Positions 22,849-35,370 are shown, counted from the stretch's first letter. The stretch is 64,000 bases of DNA from Pogonophryne albipinna (GCA_028583405.1 JAPTMU010000153.1:425256-489255), one strand, 5' to 3'. Notes: generated by a model not told the origin, from the letters alone. Made by a program: numbers and translations.

Positions 22849-23580
22849 CTCTGCAGTTTTCCAAGAGAGTGTTGCCTGAGCACCAGCCAGCTTTAAAGGA
22901 GGGAAACCTCCAGCAGCTGCTACTGATCAGCACTGATTGTCTCTCTGCAAAGAGGAAAACACCATTTATCTGAGATTAAACTCTGAGAATGAGGAGTTTT
23001 TCATGGAGCTTGTTGTGCATTTATGATTAGTAGAGACCATCATTTTAAATTCACATTATGTTCAAATCAGTAAAAGAATATTGCATTTGAGAGGGTATAG
23101 CAACTACAACAAATAACAAGACCTCCCCCTGAAAAACAAAGATCTGTATTAACATTTTATATTGTTGCCTAAAAACTATTTCACACAAGGTAAAAACTCT
23201 GAAAAAGTTAGAGTAAATATCCAAAATATCCCTCCTCTTCAGAAAACAAAAAATTCAATTACAACATTTTACAACCCCCTTCCCTAAACACATAATTTGT
23301 AGAAGAGAAGAAAACAGGGTTATTTGAAAGCCTTCTTCCCGTCATGCCTCACCTAAAATACCTGATTGCTCATGAAACTTGCATTTTTAAGACGTAACAA
23401 TAATGATGCTACGTAGAAACTAAAACTAAAATGCATAAAAATAATTCTTTATGAATTATTTTTCATTTTTTATGGGTATTTTTGCCTGAAGAGACACTTA
23501 GTGGTATAAATGAAATGATGCGATTGTAGTGTTCCACAGACATGAAGTGAAAAATAAATGTCCTTTATCTTTCTTTCTAG
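22849..23580. other. Spacer between gene X copy 1 and fdxr copy 2
   Basis: About 730 bp that recurs between every X start and the next fdxr fragment. It should hold the X promoter (see 28179-28186 for the TATA-like site in unit 2). No other exon is visible. Confidence 0.5.
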
Positions 23581-25259
23581 GTCTCTACTGTAGTGGCTGG
23601 CTGAAAACAGACCCCACTGGTGTGATAGCGACCACTTTGAATAATAGTTTTGACACGGTTCGATCCGTGCTGGAGGACATGGACTCTGGAACGTTGAACA
23701 CATCGGCTGCGAAGCCGGGATCACAAAGCATCAACGCTCTGCTGGAAAACAGAGGTTCCTGCTGTGCCTTTAATTAATTTACACTGTGCTTCGATTAAAG
23801 TGGACCTATTCTCCTCATTTTCAGGTGTTTATCGGTATGTAGTTTCTCTACTTTAAAGAGTCCTCTCCTGCTGATGTTCAGGTGTATATCAGTATGTAGT
23901 GTCTCTACTTTAAAGAGTCCTCTCCTGCTGATGTTCAGGTGTATATCAGTATGTAGTGTCTCTACTTTAAAGAGTCCTCTCCCGCTGATGTTCAGGTGTA
24001 TATCAGGATGTAGTGTCTCTACTTTAAAGAGTCCTCTCCTGCTGATGTTCAGGTGTATTTCAGTATGTAGTGTCTCTACTTTAAAGAGTCCTCTCCTGCT
24101 GATGTTCAGGTGTATATCAGTATGTAGTTTCTCTACTTTAAAGAGTCCTCTCCTGCTGATGTTCAGGTGTATATCAGTATGTAGTGTCTCTACTTTAAAG
24201 AGTCCTCTCCTGCTGATGTTCAGGTGTATTTCAGTATGTAGTGTCTCTACTTTAAAGAGTCCTCTCCTGCTGATGTTCAGGTGTATATCAGTATGTAGTT
24301 TCTCTACTTTAAAGAGTCCTCTCCTGCTGATGTTCAGGTGTATTTCAGTATGTAGTGTCTCTACTTTAAAGAGTCCTCTCCTGCTGATGTTCAGGTGTAT
24401 ATCAGTATGTAGTTTCTCTACTTTAAAGAGTCCTCTCCTGCTGATGTTCAGGTGTATATCAGGATGTAGTGTCTCTACTTTAAAGCGTCCTCTCCTGCTG
24501 ATGTTCAGGTGTATTTCAGTATGTAGTGTCTCTACTTTAAAGAGTCCTCTCCTGCTGATGTTCAGGTGTATATCAGTATGTAGTGTCTCTACTTTAAAGA
24601 GTCCTCTCCTGCTGATGTTCAGGTGTAAATCAGTATGTTGTGTCTCTACTTTAAAGAGTCCTCTCCTGCTGATGTTCAGGTGTATATCAGTATGTAGTGT
24701 CTCTACTTTAAAGAGTCCTCTCCTGCTGATGTTCAGGTGTATAGAGCTGTCCTGCCCCTTAGCCTAACACGTACAATGTGTTGGAGCGCTAGCCAATAGG
24801 AGCGTGAGTGTTTCATAGTGATGTGACTATGTTCTGGAAGTAAACAAAGGAGTCCAATGTTTTTGGGAACCAGGAACATAGCATGTATTTATCCCTTAGG
24901 GCAAAAATGAGAGAATCTGATGGATAAAGTCAGATGTTATGCACTTAAGGACATTTTAGTCCTTAAAGGTCTTACTCTGTGTGTTTGGGCTACACACTAT
25001 ATACTGATATTTAGAAATAAATAAATGTGCTATATGCCTTAACACATAATTTAAGATCTAATCCGATTCCGAGGCTCAGGGTTAATTTAGTAAATGCATG
25101 TTACTGACTCTGATTTCGTGTCCTGCAGGAGTGAAACCAGTGACTTTCTCCGAGTGGGAGAAGATTGACAGTGAGGAAGTTCGGAGGGGGGCGGCGATCG
25201 GGAAACCCCGAGAAAAACTGCTGACTGTGGAGGAAATGCTACAGCTGGCTGGAAAATAA
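23581..25259 (+). pseudogene. fdxr: fdxr terminal-exon pair, unit 2
   Basis: Exon 23581-23754 and last exon 25129-25259 (ends LQLAGK then TAA). Both exons are intact, with acceptor and donor sites conserved. There is no start codon, mitochondrial leader or upstream exon between the preceding gene X and this pair, so on its own it cannot encode the enzyme. It could serve only as an alternative 3' terminus for transcripts coming from the upstream fdxr gene. Confidence 0.85.
23820..24744 (+). repeat. 57-bp minisatellite, unit 2
   Basis: About 16 copies, the longest uninterrupted version of the fdxr intron array, with a 297-codon open frame caused by the stop-free unit. Confidence 0.95.
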
Positions 25260-26093
25260 CCTGAAGACAACATTTCATACCGTCCTGTCTGGGATCAATG
25301 ACAGAAATAATGACATTAAATTATACGTAATAAAAGCTATTAGGTACTGCAGTTTACCCGTTAAAGCTTTTAGTTTTCGTTCAACTTCCAATCAATCCAA
25401 AGCACTGAAAAACTAAGTTTCCTGACGTGCCAACATTAAAGACAATTCTCTATTAGATGCTATACATAATGAACTCCACTCTAATATAATGTATGTATTT
25501 TAAAAAGGTAAACTTCATTATTTGTCAACCCCAAATGTATAATTGGTTCGGTATTGAGTGAGAATTACCGTTCAAATGTTTATTTCAGGGGGTCTTTGCT
25601 CTAAGGGCCCCTATTATGCTTTTTGTTGCTTACATAATACTGGACTCACTTCAAAAACTGTTTCCCCAAAAGACATGGGACACTGTTCAGGAAAAATACT
25701 GAAGTTTCTCTTTAGAAGAGTAATGACTGCTTGGGGACCAAATTATATTTTGCAAGTGTTTGCACTGAAACAGATATTTTATGAATAAATCATGATTTAT
25801 ATCCTTTCCGTCTTGAAGGAGCATTTCTTTCCGTTGCATTTTAAATATTTAGGTCTCCGGACATTTTGTAAAAGAAAACCCTAAATACAGATTCTATAAG
25901 TTCTGTCCACTGGTCTAAAAGATGACATGTTATTGAACAAAAATAATCCAAGTTTGACTAATGGATTAAAAACCTGATGTTTTACCAGCAGTTCCATCAC
26001 ATTTGAATATTAAGGACATTTTAAAGCAGAAATACACTAATAGTATAAGATACTCTAAAATCAAACTTTTTGATATTTGGAAAAGAAAACAGA

Positions 26094-26099
26094 TTTATT
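26094..26099 (-). promoter_or_regulatory. Gene X copy 2 poly(A) signal
   Basis: On the - strand AATAAA occurs about 20 bases after the TAA at 26120-26122 (ATTAATAAATCTG). A second AATAAA lies closer to the stop in the A/T run 26107-26119. Both support the - strand as the coding strand of the 33-bp repeats. Confidence 0.6.
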
Positions 26100-26119
26100 A
26101 ATGATAGTTTTATTTTATT

Positions 26120-28136
26120 TTATGGCAAAGATAAAAGCTCGATAATCGCTGTCTCGTTGACCCCGTCGTGGCGAACGTTATCCGTCTCGTTGACCCCGTC
26201 GTTTCGAACGTTATCCATCTCGTTTATCCCGTCGTGGCGAACGGTATCCGTCTCGTTGATCCTGTCGTGGCGAACGGTATCCGTCTGGTTGACCCAGTCG
26301 TTTCGAACGTTATCAGTCTCGTTGATCCCGTGGTGGCGAACGTTATCCGTCTCGTTGAACCCGTCGTGGCGAAAGTTATCCGTCTCGTTGATCCCGTCGT
26401 GGCGAATGTTATCCGTCTCGTTGATCCCGTCGTGGCGAACGTTATCCGTCTCGTTGACCCCGTCGTGGCGAACGTTATGCATCTCGTTGACCCCGTCATG
26501 GCGAACGTTAGACGTCTCGTTGACCCCGTCGTGGCGAACGTTAGACGTCTCGTTGAACCCGTCGTGGCAAACGTTATCCGTCTCGTTGATCCCGTCGTGG
26601 CGAACGTTATCCGTCTCGTTGATCCCGTCGTGGCGAACGTTATCCGTCTCGTTGACCCCGTCGTGGCGAACGTTATCCGTCTCGTTGACCCCGTCGTGGC
26701 GAACGTTATGCGTCTCGTTGACCCCGCCGTGGCGAACGTTATCCGTCTCGTTTACCCCGTCGTTTCGAACGTTATCCGTCTCGTTGACCCAGTCGTGGCG
26801 AACGTTATCCGTCTCGTTGATCCAGTCATTTCTAATGTTATCCGTCTCGTTGAACCCGTCGTGGCGAACATTATCCGTCTCGTTTACCCAGTCGTTTCGA
26901 ACGTTATCCGTCTCGTTGACCCAGTCGTGGCGAACGTTATCCGTCTTGTTTACCCCGTCGTTTCGAACGTTTTCCGTCTCGTTGACCCCGTCGTGGCAAA
27001 CGTTATCCGTCTCGTTGACCCCGTCGTGGCGAACGTTATCCGTCTCGTTGACACCGTCGTGGCGAACGTTATCCGTCTCGTTGAATCCGTCGTGGCGAAC
27101 GTTATCCGTCCCGTTGATCCAGTCGTGGCGAACGTTATCCGTCTCGTTGAACCCGTCGTGGCGAACGTTATCCGTCTCGTTGAACCCGTCGTGGCGAACG
27201 TTATGCGTCTCGTTGATCCCGTCGTGGCGAACGTTATGCATCTCGTTGACCCCACCGTGGCGAACTTTCTGGTAACGTGACGCCTCAGCTTCCACTTCGT
27301 TGGTCTCCAGTTGAACTGAAACAAATACCTTTCATTAAAAACTTTACAGAAATGTAATTAATTTTGTCTTCAAGACTTTGATCCTGTATTTTTTTTGTTG
27401 TGAAAAAAGGCCATTTCATCGTGACGTCTGTAGTCAACAGATTATAAAAGACTACAATTACCATGGCACCTTCCTCTAAAAGTCTAAAGTGACAGAGATG
27501 GGCAACCTTTTTTGAACCGCTCAATTAACCTTTAAGTTATCAAGTTATACAAGCCTTAACAAAACAGCTTTTGGTAATCTGTTGTAGTTTAATTTTAAAT
27601 AAATCATTTTGAAAATGTTTTTAAAGTTACTAAAACTGTGAGGTAAATTAAGTTAGGTGGCAATATTTCGCCTTTATACCTGTACTCGATTACAATTGTT
27701 TTTTAAATGGCAAAGTACCTCAAAAGTGTTTCTAATATAGCATCTGTTGACTTTAACTTATCCCATGAAGATCAGTAAAAGAGAAAAGACATGACTCACC
27801 TTGGCCAGCGTCTCGCTCCAACATGGACTCCATCGACTGGAAAAGTTGAAAGGCTTTTTCTAAGGAGATCTCATTGGGAGACAGATCTGTAGGACACAGT
27901 ATAATTAAAGGTTAGTGTCAGACAGAGAGAAGAAACACTGCATAAAATCAAATGTTTTCAACTCTCAGTCTCCTCTGCAGCTTATATTCACCAGCTGGAA
28001 AACCAGAGACTGTGGACAGGAAACATGCTGTTAAATCAAACATTATTCCATCATCTTCAACACAATTATCAAACAGGTAAATACCTCTGGCCAGACAAAC
28101 AGTCAGCACACAGACGAGCATCCAAACAGCTGCCAT
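26120..28136 (-). CDS. Gene X copy 2: secreted 11-residue-repeat protein (444 aa), intact
   Basis: Three exons: 28085-28136, 27800-27886 and 26120-27315, with donors AGAG|GTATTT and CAAG|GTGAGT, and acceptors cctacag and tttgtttcag. All junctions are phase 1 and the total is 445 codons including TAA. Exon 1 is a signal peptide (MAAVWMLVCVLTVCLAR). Exon 2 reads DLSPNEISLEKAFQLFQ then SMESMLERDAGQ, a likely amphipathic helix. Exon 3 starts VQLETNEVEAEASRYQK and then has about 34 units of NVRHDGVNETD, where the seventh position is V, I or F, ending AIIELLSLP. Most units hold one N-E-T glycosylation sequon. I do not recognise the family. Over 1.1 kb of repeats there is no frame break. Function unknown; secretion and glycosylation are inferred. 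Confidence 0.78.
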
Positions 28137-28178
28137 CTCTGCAGTTTTCCAAGAGAGTGTTGCCTGAGCACCAGCCAG

Positions 28179-28186
28179 CTTTAAAG
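28179..28186 (-). promoter_or_regulatory. TATA-like element of gene X copy 2
   Basis: Palindromic CTTTAAAG about 45 bases upstream of the X2 start codon. It is conserved at the same distance in units 1, 3, 4 and 6, and could place the transcription start about 15-20 bases before ATG. Confidence 0.35.
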
Positions 28187-28868
28187 GAGGGAAACCTCCA
28201 GCAGCTGCTACTGATCAGCACTGATTGTCTCTCTGCACAGAGGAAAACACCATTTCTCTGAGATTAAACTCTGAGAATGAGGAGTTTTTCATGGAGCTTG
28301 TTGTGCATTTATGATTAGTAGAGACCATCATTTTAAATTCACATTATGTTCAAATCAGTAAAAGAATATTGCATTTGAGAGGGTATAGCAACTACAACAA
28401 ATAACAAGACCTCCCCCTGAAAAACTAAGATCTGTATTAACATTTTATATTGTTGCCTAAAAACAATTTCACACAAGGTAAAAACTCTGAAAAAGTTATA
28501 GTAAATATCCAAAATATCCCTCCTCTTCAGAAAACAAAAAATTCAATTACAACATTTTACAACCCCCTTCCCTAAACACATAATTTGTAGAAGAGAAGAA
28601 AACAGGGTGATTTGAAAGCCTTCTTCCTGTCATGCCTCACCTAAAATACCTGATTGCTCATGAAACTTGCATTTTTAAGACGTAACAATAATGATGCTAC
28701 GAAGAAACTAAAAATAAAATGCATAAAAATAATTCTTTATGAATTATTTTTCATTTTTTATGGGTATTTTTGCCTGTAGAGACACTTAGTGGTATACATG
28801 AAATGGTGCGATTGTAGTGCTCCACAGACATGAAGTGAAAAATAAATGTCCTTTATCTTTCTTTCTAG

Positions 28869-30262
28869 ATCTCGACTGTAGTGGCTGGCTGAAAACAGAC
28901 CCCACTGGTGTGATAGCGACAACTTTGAACAATAGTTTTGACACGGTTCGATCCGTGCTGGAGGACATGGACTCTGGAACGTTGAACACATCGGCTGCGA
29001 AGCCGGGATCACAAAGCATCAACGCTCTGCTGGAAAACAGAGGTTCCTGCTGTCCCTTTAATTAATTTACACTGTGCTTCGATTAAAGTGGCCCTATTCT
29101 CCTCATTTTCAGGTGTTTATCGGTATGTAGTTTCTCTACTTTAAAGAGTCCTCTCCTGCTGATGTTCAGGTGTATATCAGTATGTAGTGTCTCTACTTTA
29201 AAGAGTCCTCTCCTGCTGATGTTCAGGTGTATATCAGTATGTAGTGTCTCTACTTTAAAGAGTCCTCTCCCGCTGATGTTCAGGTGTATTTCAGTATGTA
29301 GTGTCTCTACTTTAAAGAGTCCTCTCCCGCTGATGTTCAGGTGTATATCAGTATGTAGTGTCTCTACTTTAAAGAGTCCTCTCCCGCTGATGTTCAGGTG
29401 TATATCAGTATGTAGTGTCTCTACTTTAAAGAGTCCTCTCCTGCTGATGTTCAGGTGTATATCAGTATGTAGTGTCTCTACTTTAAAGAGTCCTCTCCCG
29501 CTGATGTTCAGGTGTATATCAGTATGTAGTGTCTCTACTTTAAAGCGTCCTCTCCTGCTGATGTTCAGGTGTATTTCAGTATGTAGTGTCTCTACTTTAA
29601 AGAGTCCTCTCCTGCTGATGTTCAGGTGTATTTCAGTATGTAGTGTCTCTACTTTAAAGCGTCCTCTCCCGCTGATGTTCAGGTGTATATCAGTATGTAG
29701 TGTCTCTACTTTAAAGAGTCCTCTCCTGCTGATGTTCAGGTGTATAGAGCTGTCCTGCCCCTTAGCCTAACACGTACAATGTGTTGGAGCGCTAGCCAAT
29801 AGGAGCGTGAGTGTTTCATAGTGATGTGACTATGTTCTGGAAGTAAACAAAGGAGTCCAATGTTTTTGGGAACCAGGAACATAGCATGTATTTATCCCAT
29901 AGGGCAACAATGAGAGAATCTGATGGATAAAGTCAGATGTTATGCACTTAAGGACATTTTAGTCCTTAAAGGTCTTACTCTGTGTATTTGGGCTACACAC
30001 TATATACTGATATTTAGAAATAAATAAATTTGCTATATGCCTTAAAACATAATTTAAGATCTAATCCGATTCCGAGGATCAGGGTTAATTTAGTAAATGC
30101 ATGTTACTGACTCTGATTTCGTGTCCTGCAGGAGTGAAACCAGTGACTTTCTCCGAGTGGGAGAAGATTGACAGTGAGGAAGTTCGGAGGGGGGCGGCGA
30201 TCGGGAAACCCCGAGAAAAACTGCTGACTGTGGAGGAAATGCTACAGCTGGCTGGAAAATAA
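28869..30262 (+). pseudogene. fdxr: fdxr terminal-exon pair, unit 3
   Basis: Exons 28869-29042 and 30132-30262, the second ending LAGK-TAA. Two changes at the start of the first exon (atctcgac instead of gtctctac) turn the conserved GLYCSGW into DLDCSGW. This would damage a nearly invariant segment of the FAD-binding part, in line with relaxed selection. No upstream exons are present. Confidence 0.82.
29109..29747 (+). repeat. 57-bp minisatellite, unit 3
   Basis: About 11 copies of the fdxr intron unit. Confidence 0.95.
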
Positions 30263-31110
30263 CCTGAAGACGACAACATTTCATACCGTCCTGTCTGGGA
30301 TCAATGACAGAAATAATGACATTAAATTATACGTAATAAAAGCTATTAGGTACTGCAGTTTACCCGTTAACGCTTTTAGTTTTCGTTCAACTTCCAATCA
30401 ATCCAAAGCACTGAAAAACTAAGTTTCCTGAAGTGCCAACATTAAAGACAATTCTCTATTCGATGCTATACATAATGAACTCCACTCTAATATAATGTAT
30501 GTATTTTAAAAAGGTAATCTTCATTATTTGTCAACCCCAAATGTATAATTGGTTCGGTATTGAGTGAGAGTTACCGTTCAAATGTTTATTTCAGGATATC
30601 TTTGCTCTAAAGGGCCCCCATTATGCTTTTTGTTGCATACATAATACTGGACTCATTTCAAAAACTGTTTCCCCAAAAGACATGGGACACTGTTCAGGAA
30701 AAATACTGAAGTTTCTCTTTAGAAGAGTAATGACTGCTTGGGGACCAAATTATATTTTGCAAGTGTTTGCACTGAAACAGATATTTTATGAATAAATCAT
30801 GATTTATATCCTTTCCGTCTTGAAGGAGCATTTCTTTCCGTTGCATTTTAAATATTTAGGTCTACGAACATTTTGTAAAAGAAAACCCTAAATACAGATT
30901 CTATAAGTTCTGTCCACTGGTCTAAAAGATGACATGTTATTGAACCAAAAGAATCCAAGTTTGACTAATGGATTAAAACAAACTGATGTTTTACCAGCAG
31001 TTCCATCACATTTGAATATTAAGGACATTTTAAAGCAGAAATACACTAATAGTATAAGATACTCTAAAATCAAACGTTTTGATATTTGGAAAATAAATCA
31101 GATTTATTAA

Positions 31111-33142
31111 CCTCTTAAGCCCGAGGGTCCCCCCAGTGGACCCCCCCCCGCAGTTTTTTTACGAGACTATGTCTCAGGGCTTCTTAACATTTATGAAACT
31201 ATTAATGTTCCATACCCTTTTAACGCTAAGAAACTCCGCTAACTGACAATGTGAACCATTTTTAGCTAAAAGAAACACAAGAGTAATACCAAGCCTTTGA
31301 ATTAGCATGGAGCGAAAAAATGCTAACTAATGATAACGGATTTTGCACAGCACTCACGGTAGAAATGCCCTTATTACTTATCGTAACTGCACAAACAAGA
31401 TATACGATTTAAAGCTGAGACTCCACAGATTCCAGACATATATCATCACTGTAGGACCCCGAATTGCGGAGCTATCAGCCAGAAAAGAGAAAGTAAACAA
31501 CATCCGGTTTAAAAAATATTACAATAATTTCGTCTTACCTTTTTTGATTTGTGATCAAAAGTTGTGTTCACCGGAATCAAAACGCCGCTCAAGGTTAATC
31601 CAATGTCTTTGTGTCACGTAGAAATTTTGACTGATAATCCTTCATCATATTTATGGCAATATACTGGGTTTAAAATGTTGCCGTCCAGACGTGCACTTTC
31701 AGATATGCTTTGTTCGCTTCTCTATTACGTCCGCTATGGTAATGTTTACATTGATTTGGGAACTGCCCATCGATTCTATTGGTTCTGATGGTTAAGAAAA
31801 AGGTGTAAATCACACGAATCGACCAATGGGTTCCAGAGATATGGTCCTGCGTAAAGTATAAAGAATGCCAGCCAGTTTAAGTACTTTACGCAGGCGGCTT
31901 CATTTATTGTTTACTATGTAACAGCAGGCATTGTAGCAGAACCCAGAACACACGGAGGACAGAGCGGACAGCAGATAACGGAATTGCAGTTTTATTGCTT
32001 ATAGATTATCAGAACATTTCAAAGGGGACACAGCCACATTGGATATTAACCTATGGATTAACTACATCATCGTTTTTATCGTTTTAATGCCATTGAAGAC
32101 CAGTTTAGACCAGGCAAAGAGGAAGGTAAGCCATTAGCCTAGCGCATGCTAGTACCTAGCGCCACTTGTTTTGATGTACGTTTTTGTTGATAACGTCGCA
32201 AGTTTGTATCTTTCAGTGTTGAGGTGGGCACCGTTAGATTCTGTGTCTTTACAATCAAAAACGATGTGTTGGATGTGCAGCTAGGATAAGTAATAAGGGA
32301 GCTAGGATAAGTAATAAGGGAGCTAGGAGTGATTTTCGGTGCAGTAATAGGTTAGCATTTTTCGCTGGGGGCTAATTCAGATGCTCACTGTTAGCATTGT
32401 GTTTTTTTTGAAAAAATAAATGAAAAAGATCAGTTAAATTAGTTTTTTCCCGTTATATGGATATCAAATATTCATAGTTTATTAAATAGTAAGGTTCCTT
32501 AGACGTTGTTTCCTGCAAATGACGCGATTTCGGTCCGTGGGGCCTATAAGTGCTATATAAATAAACTTGCCTTGCCTAAGAGGATAACAGAGTATGTTCT
32601 TATATTTTATTTTCTATTTTTTTCACAACAGTTTTATTTGGATGGAATGAATACCTATAGTGAAAATTCAAAGTAATAAAATGATTTTTACAGTGAAAAA
32701 GTTCAAATGGAACTGATGGTTCCCAAATTACCCAGAGGTGAGTCCGCCTGGACTTTATTTTTCTAAACCTCTCTAAAAAGGTCAAATTTCACTTGTTTTG
32801 CATCAATCTTGATACAGGGTACTTATTATATATTATAGTTTGGATTCCTAAAGCTTTTAGTCTACTAACCCATCATTCAAGGGTGGTTTTTACTATAAGT
32901 AATGTTTTTTTTTTAGGCGGACATTAGAATTTACATGTTTTTACTATGTTCCATCTGAATTTACTTTAAAATAAAAACATCTATATTGATTCTGACACTT
33001 CTACATCCAACTCACAGATGTAACCTTGCTTTGAGAGAAAAGATTATTAATTTACCCCTTTTAGAAGTGAAGATATAGTCTTTGTTGTGTTAGTGGCATT
33101 TTCGAGCCTGAAACCTGAAAAACAGGCTCAGGGCTTAAGAGG
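31111..33142. mobile_element. piggyBac-type non-autonomous element (2032 bp)
   Basis: Inverted termini CCTCTTAAGCCC (left) and GGGCTTAAGAGG (right), flanked on both sides by TTAA (31107-31110, 33143-33146), the piggyBac superfamily target. The empty site is seen in every other unit as ATTAATGAAAG. The interior has several short frames but no recognisable DDE transposase, so it is probably non-autonomous. It sits in the 3' UTR of gene X copy 3 and separates the distal AATAAA from the gene. Confidence 0.85.
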
Positions 33143-33159
33143 TTAATGAAAGTTTTATT

Positions 33160-34638
33160 TTATGGCAAAGATAAAAGCTCAATAATCGCTGTCTCGTTGA
33201 CCCCGTCGTGGCGAACGTTATCCGTCTCGTTGACCCCGTCGTGGCGAACGTTATCCGTCTCGTTGACCCCGTCGTGGCGAACGTTATCCGTCTCGTTGAC
33301 CCCGTCGTGGCGAACGTTATCCGTCTCGTTGATCCAGTCCTGGCGAACGTTATCCGTCTCGTTGACCCAGTCATTTCGAATGTTATCCGTCTCGTTGAAC
33401 CCGTCATGGCGAACGTTATCAGTCTCGTTTACCCCGTCGTTTCGAACGTTTTCCGTCTCGTTGACCCCGTCGTGGCGAACGTTATCCGTCTCGTTGACCC
33501 CGTCCTGGCGAACGTTATCCGTCTCGTTGACCCCGTCCTGGCGAACGTTATCCGTCTCGTTGACCCCGTCCTGGCGAACGTTATCCGTCTCGTTGATCCC
33601 GTCGTGGCGAATGTTATCCATCTCGTTGATCCCGTCGTGGCGAACGTTATCCGTCTCGTTGAACCCGTCGTGGCGAACGTTATCCGTCTCGTTGAACCCG
33701 TCGTGGCGAACATTATCCGTCTCGTTGATCCCGTCGTGGCGAACGTTATCGGTCTCGTTGATCCCGTCGTGGCAAACTTTCTGGTGACGTGACGCCTCAG
33801 CTTCCACTTCGTTGGTCTCCAGTTGAACTGAAACAAATACCTTTCATTAAAAACTTTACAGAAATGTAATTAATTTTTGCTTCAAGACTCTGATCCTGTA
33901 TTTTTTTTTTTGTGAAAAAAGGCCATTTCATCTTGACGTCTGTAGTCAACAGATTATAAAAGACTACAATTACCACGGCACCTTCCTCTAAAAGTGACAG
34001 AGATGGGCAACCTTTTTTGAACCGCTCAATTACCCTTTAAGTTATCAAGTTATACAAGCCTTAACAAAACAGCTTTTGGTAATCTGTTGTTTAATTTTAA
34101 ATAAATCATTTTGAAAATGTTTTTAAAGTTACTAAAACTGTGAGGTAAATTAAGTTAGGTGGCAATATTTCCTCTTTATACCTGTACTCGATTACAATTG
34201 TTTTTAAAATGGCAAAGTACCTCAAATGTGTTTTTAATATAGCATCTGTTGACTTTAACTTATCCCATGAAGATCAGTAAAAGAGAAAAGACATGACTCA
34301 CCTTGGCCAGCGTCTCGCTCCAACATGGACTCCATCGACTGGAAAAGTTGAAAGGCTTTTTCTAAGGAGATCTCATTGGGAGACAGATCTGTAGGACACA
34401 GTATAATTAACGGTTAGTGTCAGACAGAGAGAAGAAACACTGCATAAAATCAAATGTTTTCAACTCTCAGTCTCCTCTGCAGCTTATATTCACCAGCTGG
34501 AAAACCAGAGACTGTGGACAGGAAACATGCTGTTAAATCAAACATTATTCCTTCATCTTCAACACAATTATCAAACAGGTAAATACCTCTGGCCAGACAA
34601 AAAGTCAGCACACAGACGAGCATCCAAACAGCTGCCAT
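33160..34638 (-). CDS. Gene X copy 3: secreted 11-residue-repeat protein (268 aa), intact
   Basis: Exons 34587-34638, 34302-34388 and 33160-33827, giving 269 codons including the stop, with the same splice phases as copy 2. The signal peptide is MAAVWMLVCVLTFCLAR. About 18 repeats with no frameshift, ending AIIELLSLP. A piggyBac element begins 14 bases beyond the stop codon on the 3' side. A proximal AATAAA (in CATAAAATAAAAC) remains, so transcripts could still be polyadenylated. Confidence 0.74.
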
Positions 34639-35370
34639 CTCTGCAGTTTTCCAAGAGAGTGTTGCCTGAGCACCAGCCAGCTTTAAAGGAGGGAAACCTC
34701 CAGCAGCTGCTACTGATCAGCACTGATTGTCTCTCTGCACAGAGGAAAACACCATTTCTCTGAGATTAAACTCTGAGAATGAGGAGTTTTTCATGGAGCT
34801 TGTTGTGCATTTATGATTAGTAGAGACCATCATTTTAAATTCACATTATGTTCAAATCAGTAAAAGAATATTACATTTGAGAGGGTATAGCAACTACAAC
34901 AAATAACAAGACCTCCCCCTGAAAAACAAAGATCTGTATTAACATTTTATATTGTTGCCTAAAAACAATTTCACACAAGGTAAAAACTCTGAAAAAGTTA
35001 TAGTAAATATCCAAAATATCCCTCCTCTTCAGAAAACAAAAAATTAAATTACAACATTTTACAACCCCCTTCCCTAAACACATAATTTGTAGAAGAGAAG
35101 AAAACAGGGTTATTTTAAAGCCTTCTTCCCGTCATGCCTCACCTAAAATACCTGATTGCTCATGAAACTTGCATTTTTAAGACGTAACAATAATGATGCC
35201 ACGAAGAAACTAAAAATAAAATGCAGAAAAATAATTCTTTATGAATTATTTTTCATTTTTTATGGGTATTTTTGACTGAAGAGACACTTAGTGGTATAAA
35301 TGAAATGGTGCGATTGTAGTGCTCCACAGACATGAAGTGAAAAATAAATGTCCTTTATCTTTCTTTCTAG

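Noticed and set aside
23470..23724. Antisense frame over the fdxr penultimate exon (MIPASQPMCSTFQSPC...)
   Set aside because: Shadow of the conserved + strand exon. No start context or homology.
23874..24767. Open frame of MFRCISVCSVSTLKSPLLL repeats in the 57-bp array (also units 1, 3, 4, 5 and 6)
   Set aside because: Lies in the fdxr intron. Its frame is not reachable from the upstream exon without a stop, and it ends in unrelated intron sequence.
26150..27260. Coiled-coil (hendecad) or antifreeze-type helix for gene X repeats
   Set aside because: Hydrophobic positions are spaced 5 and 6 apart with a glycine in each unit, which does not put them on one helical face, and the unit is not alanine-rich.
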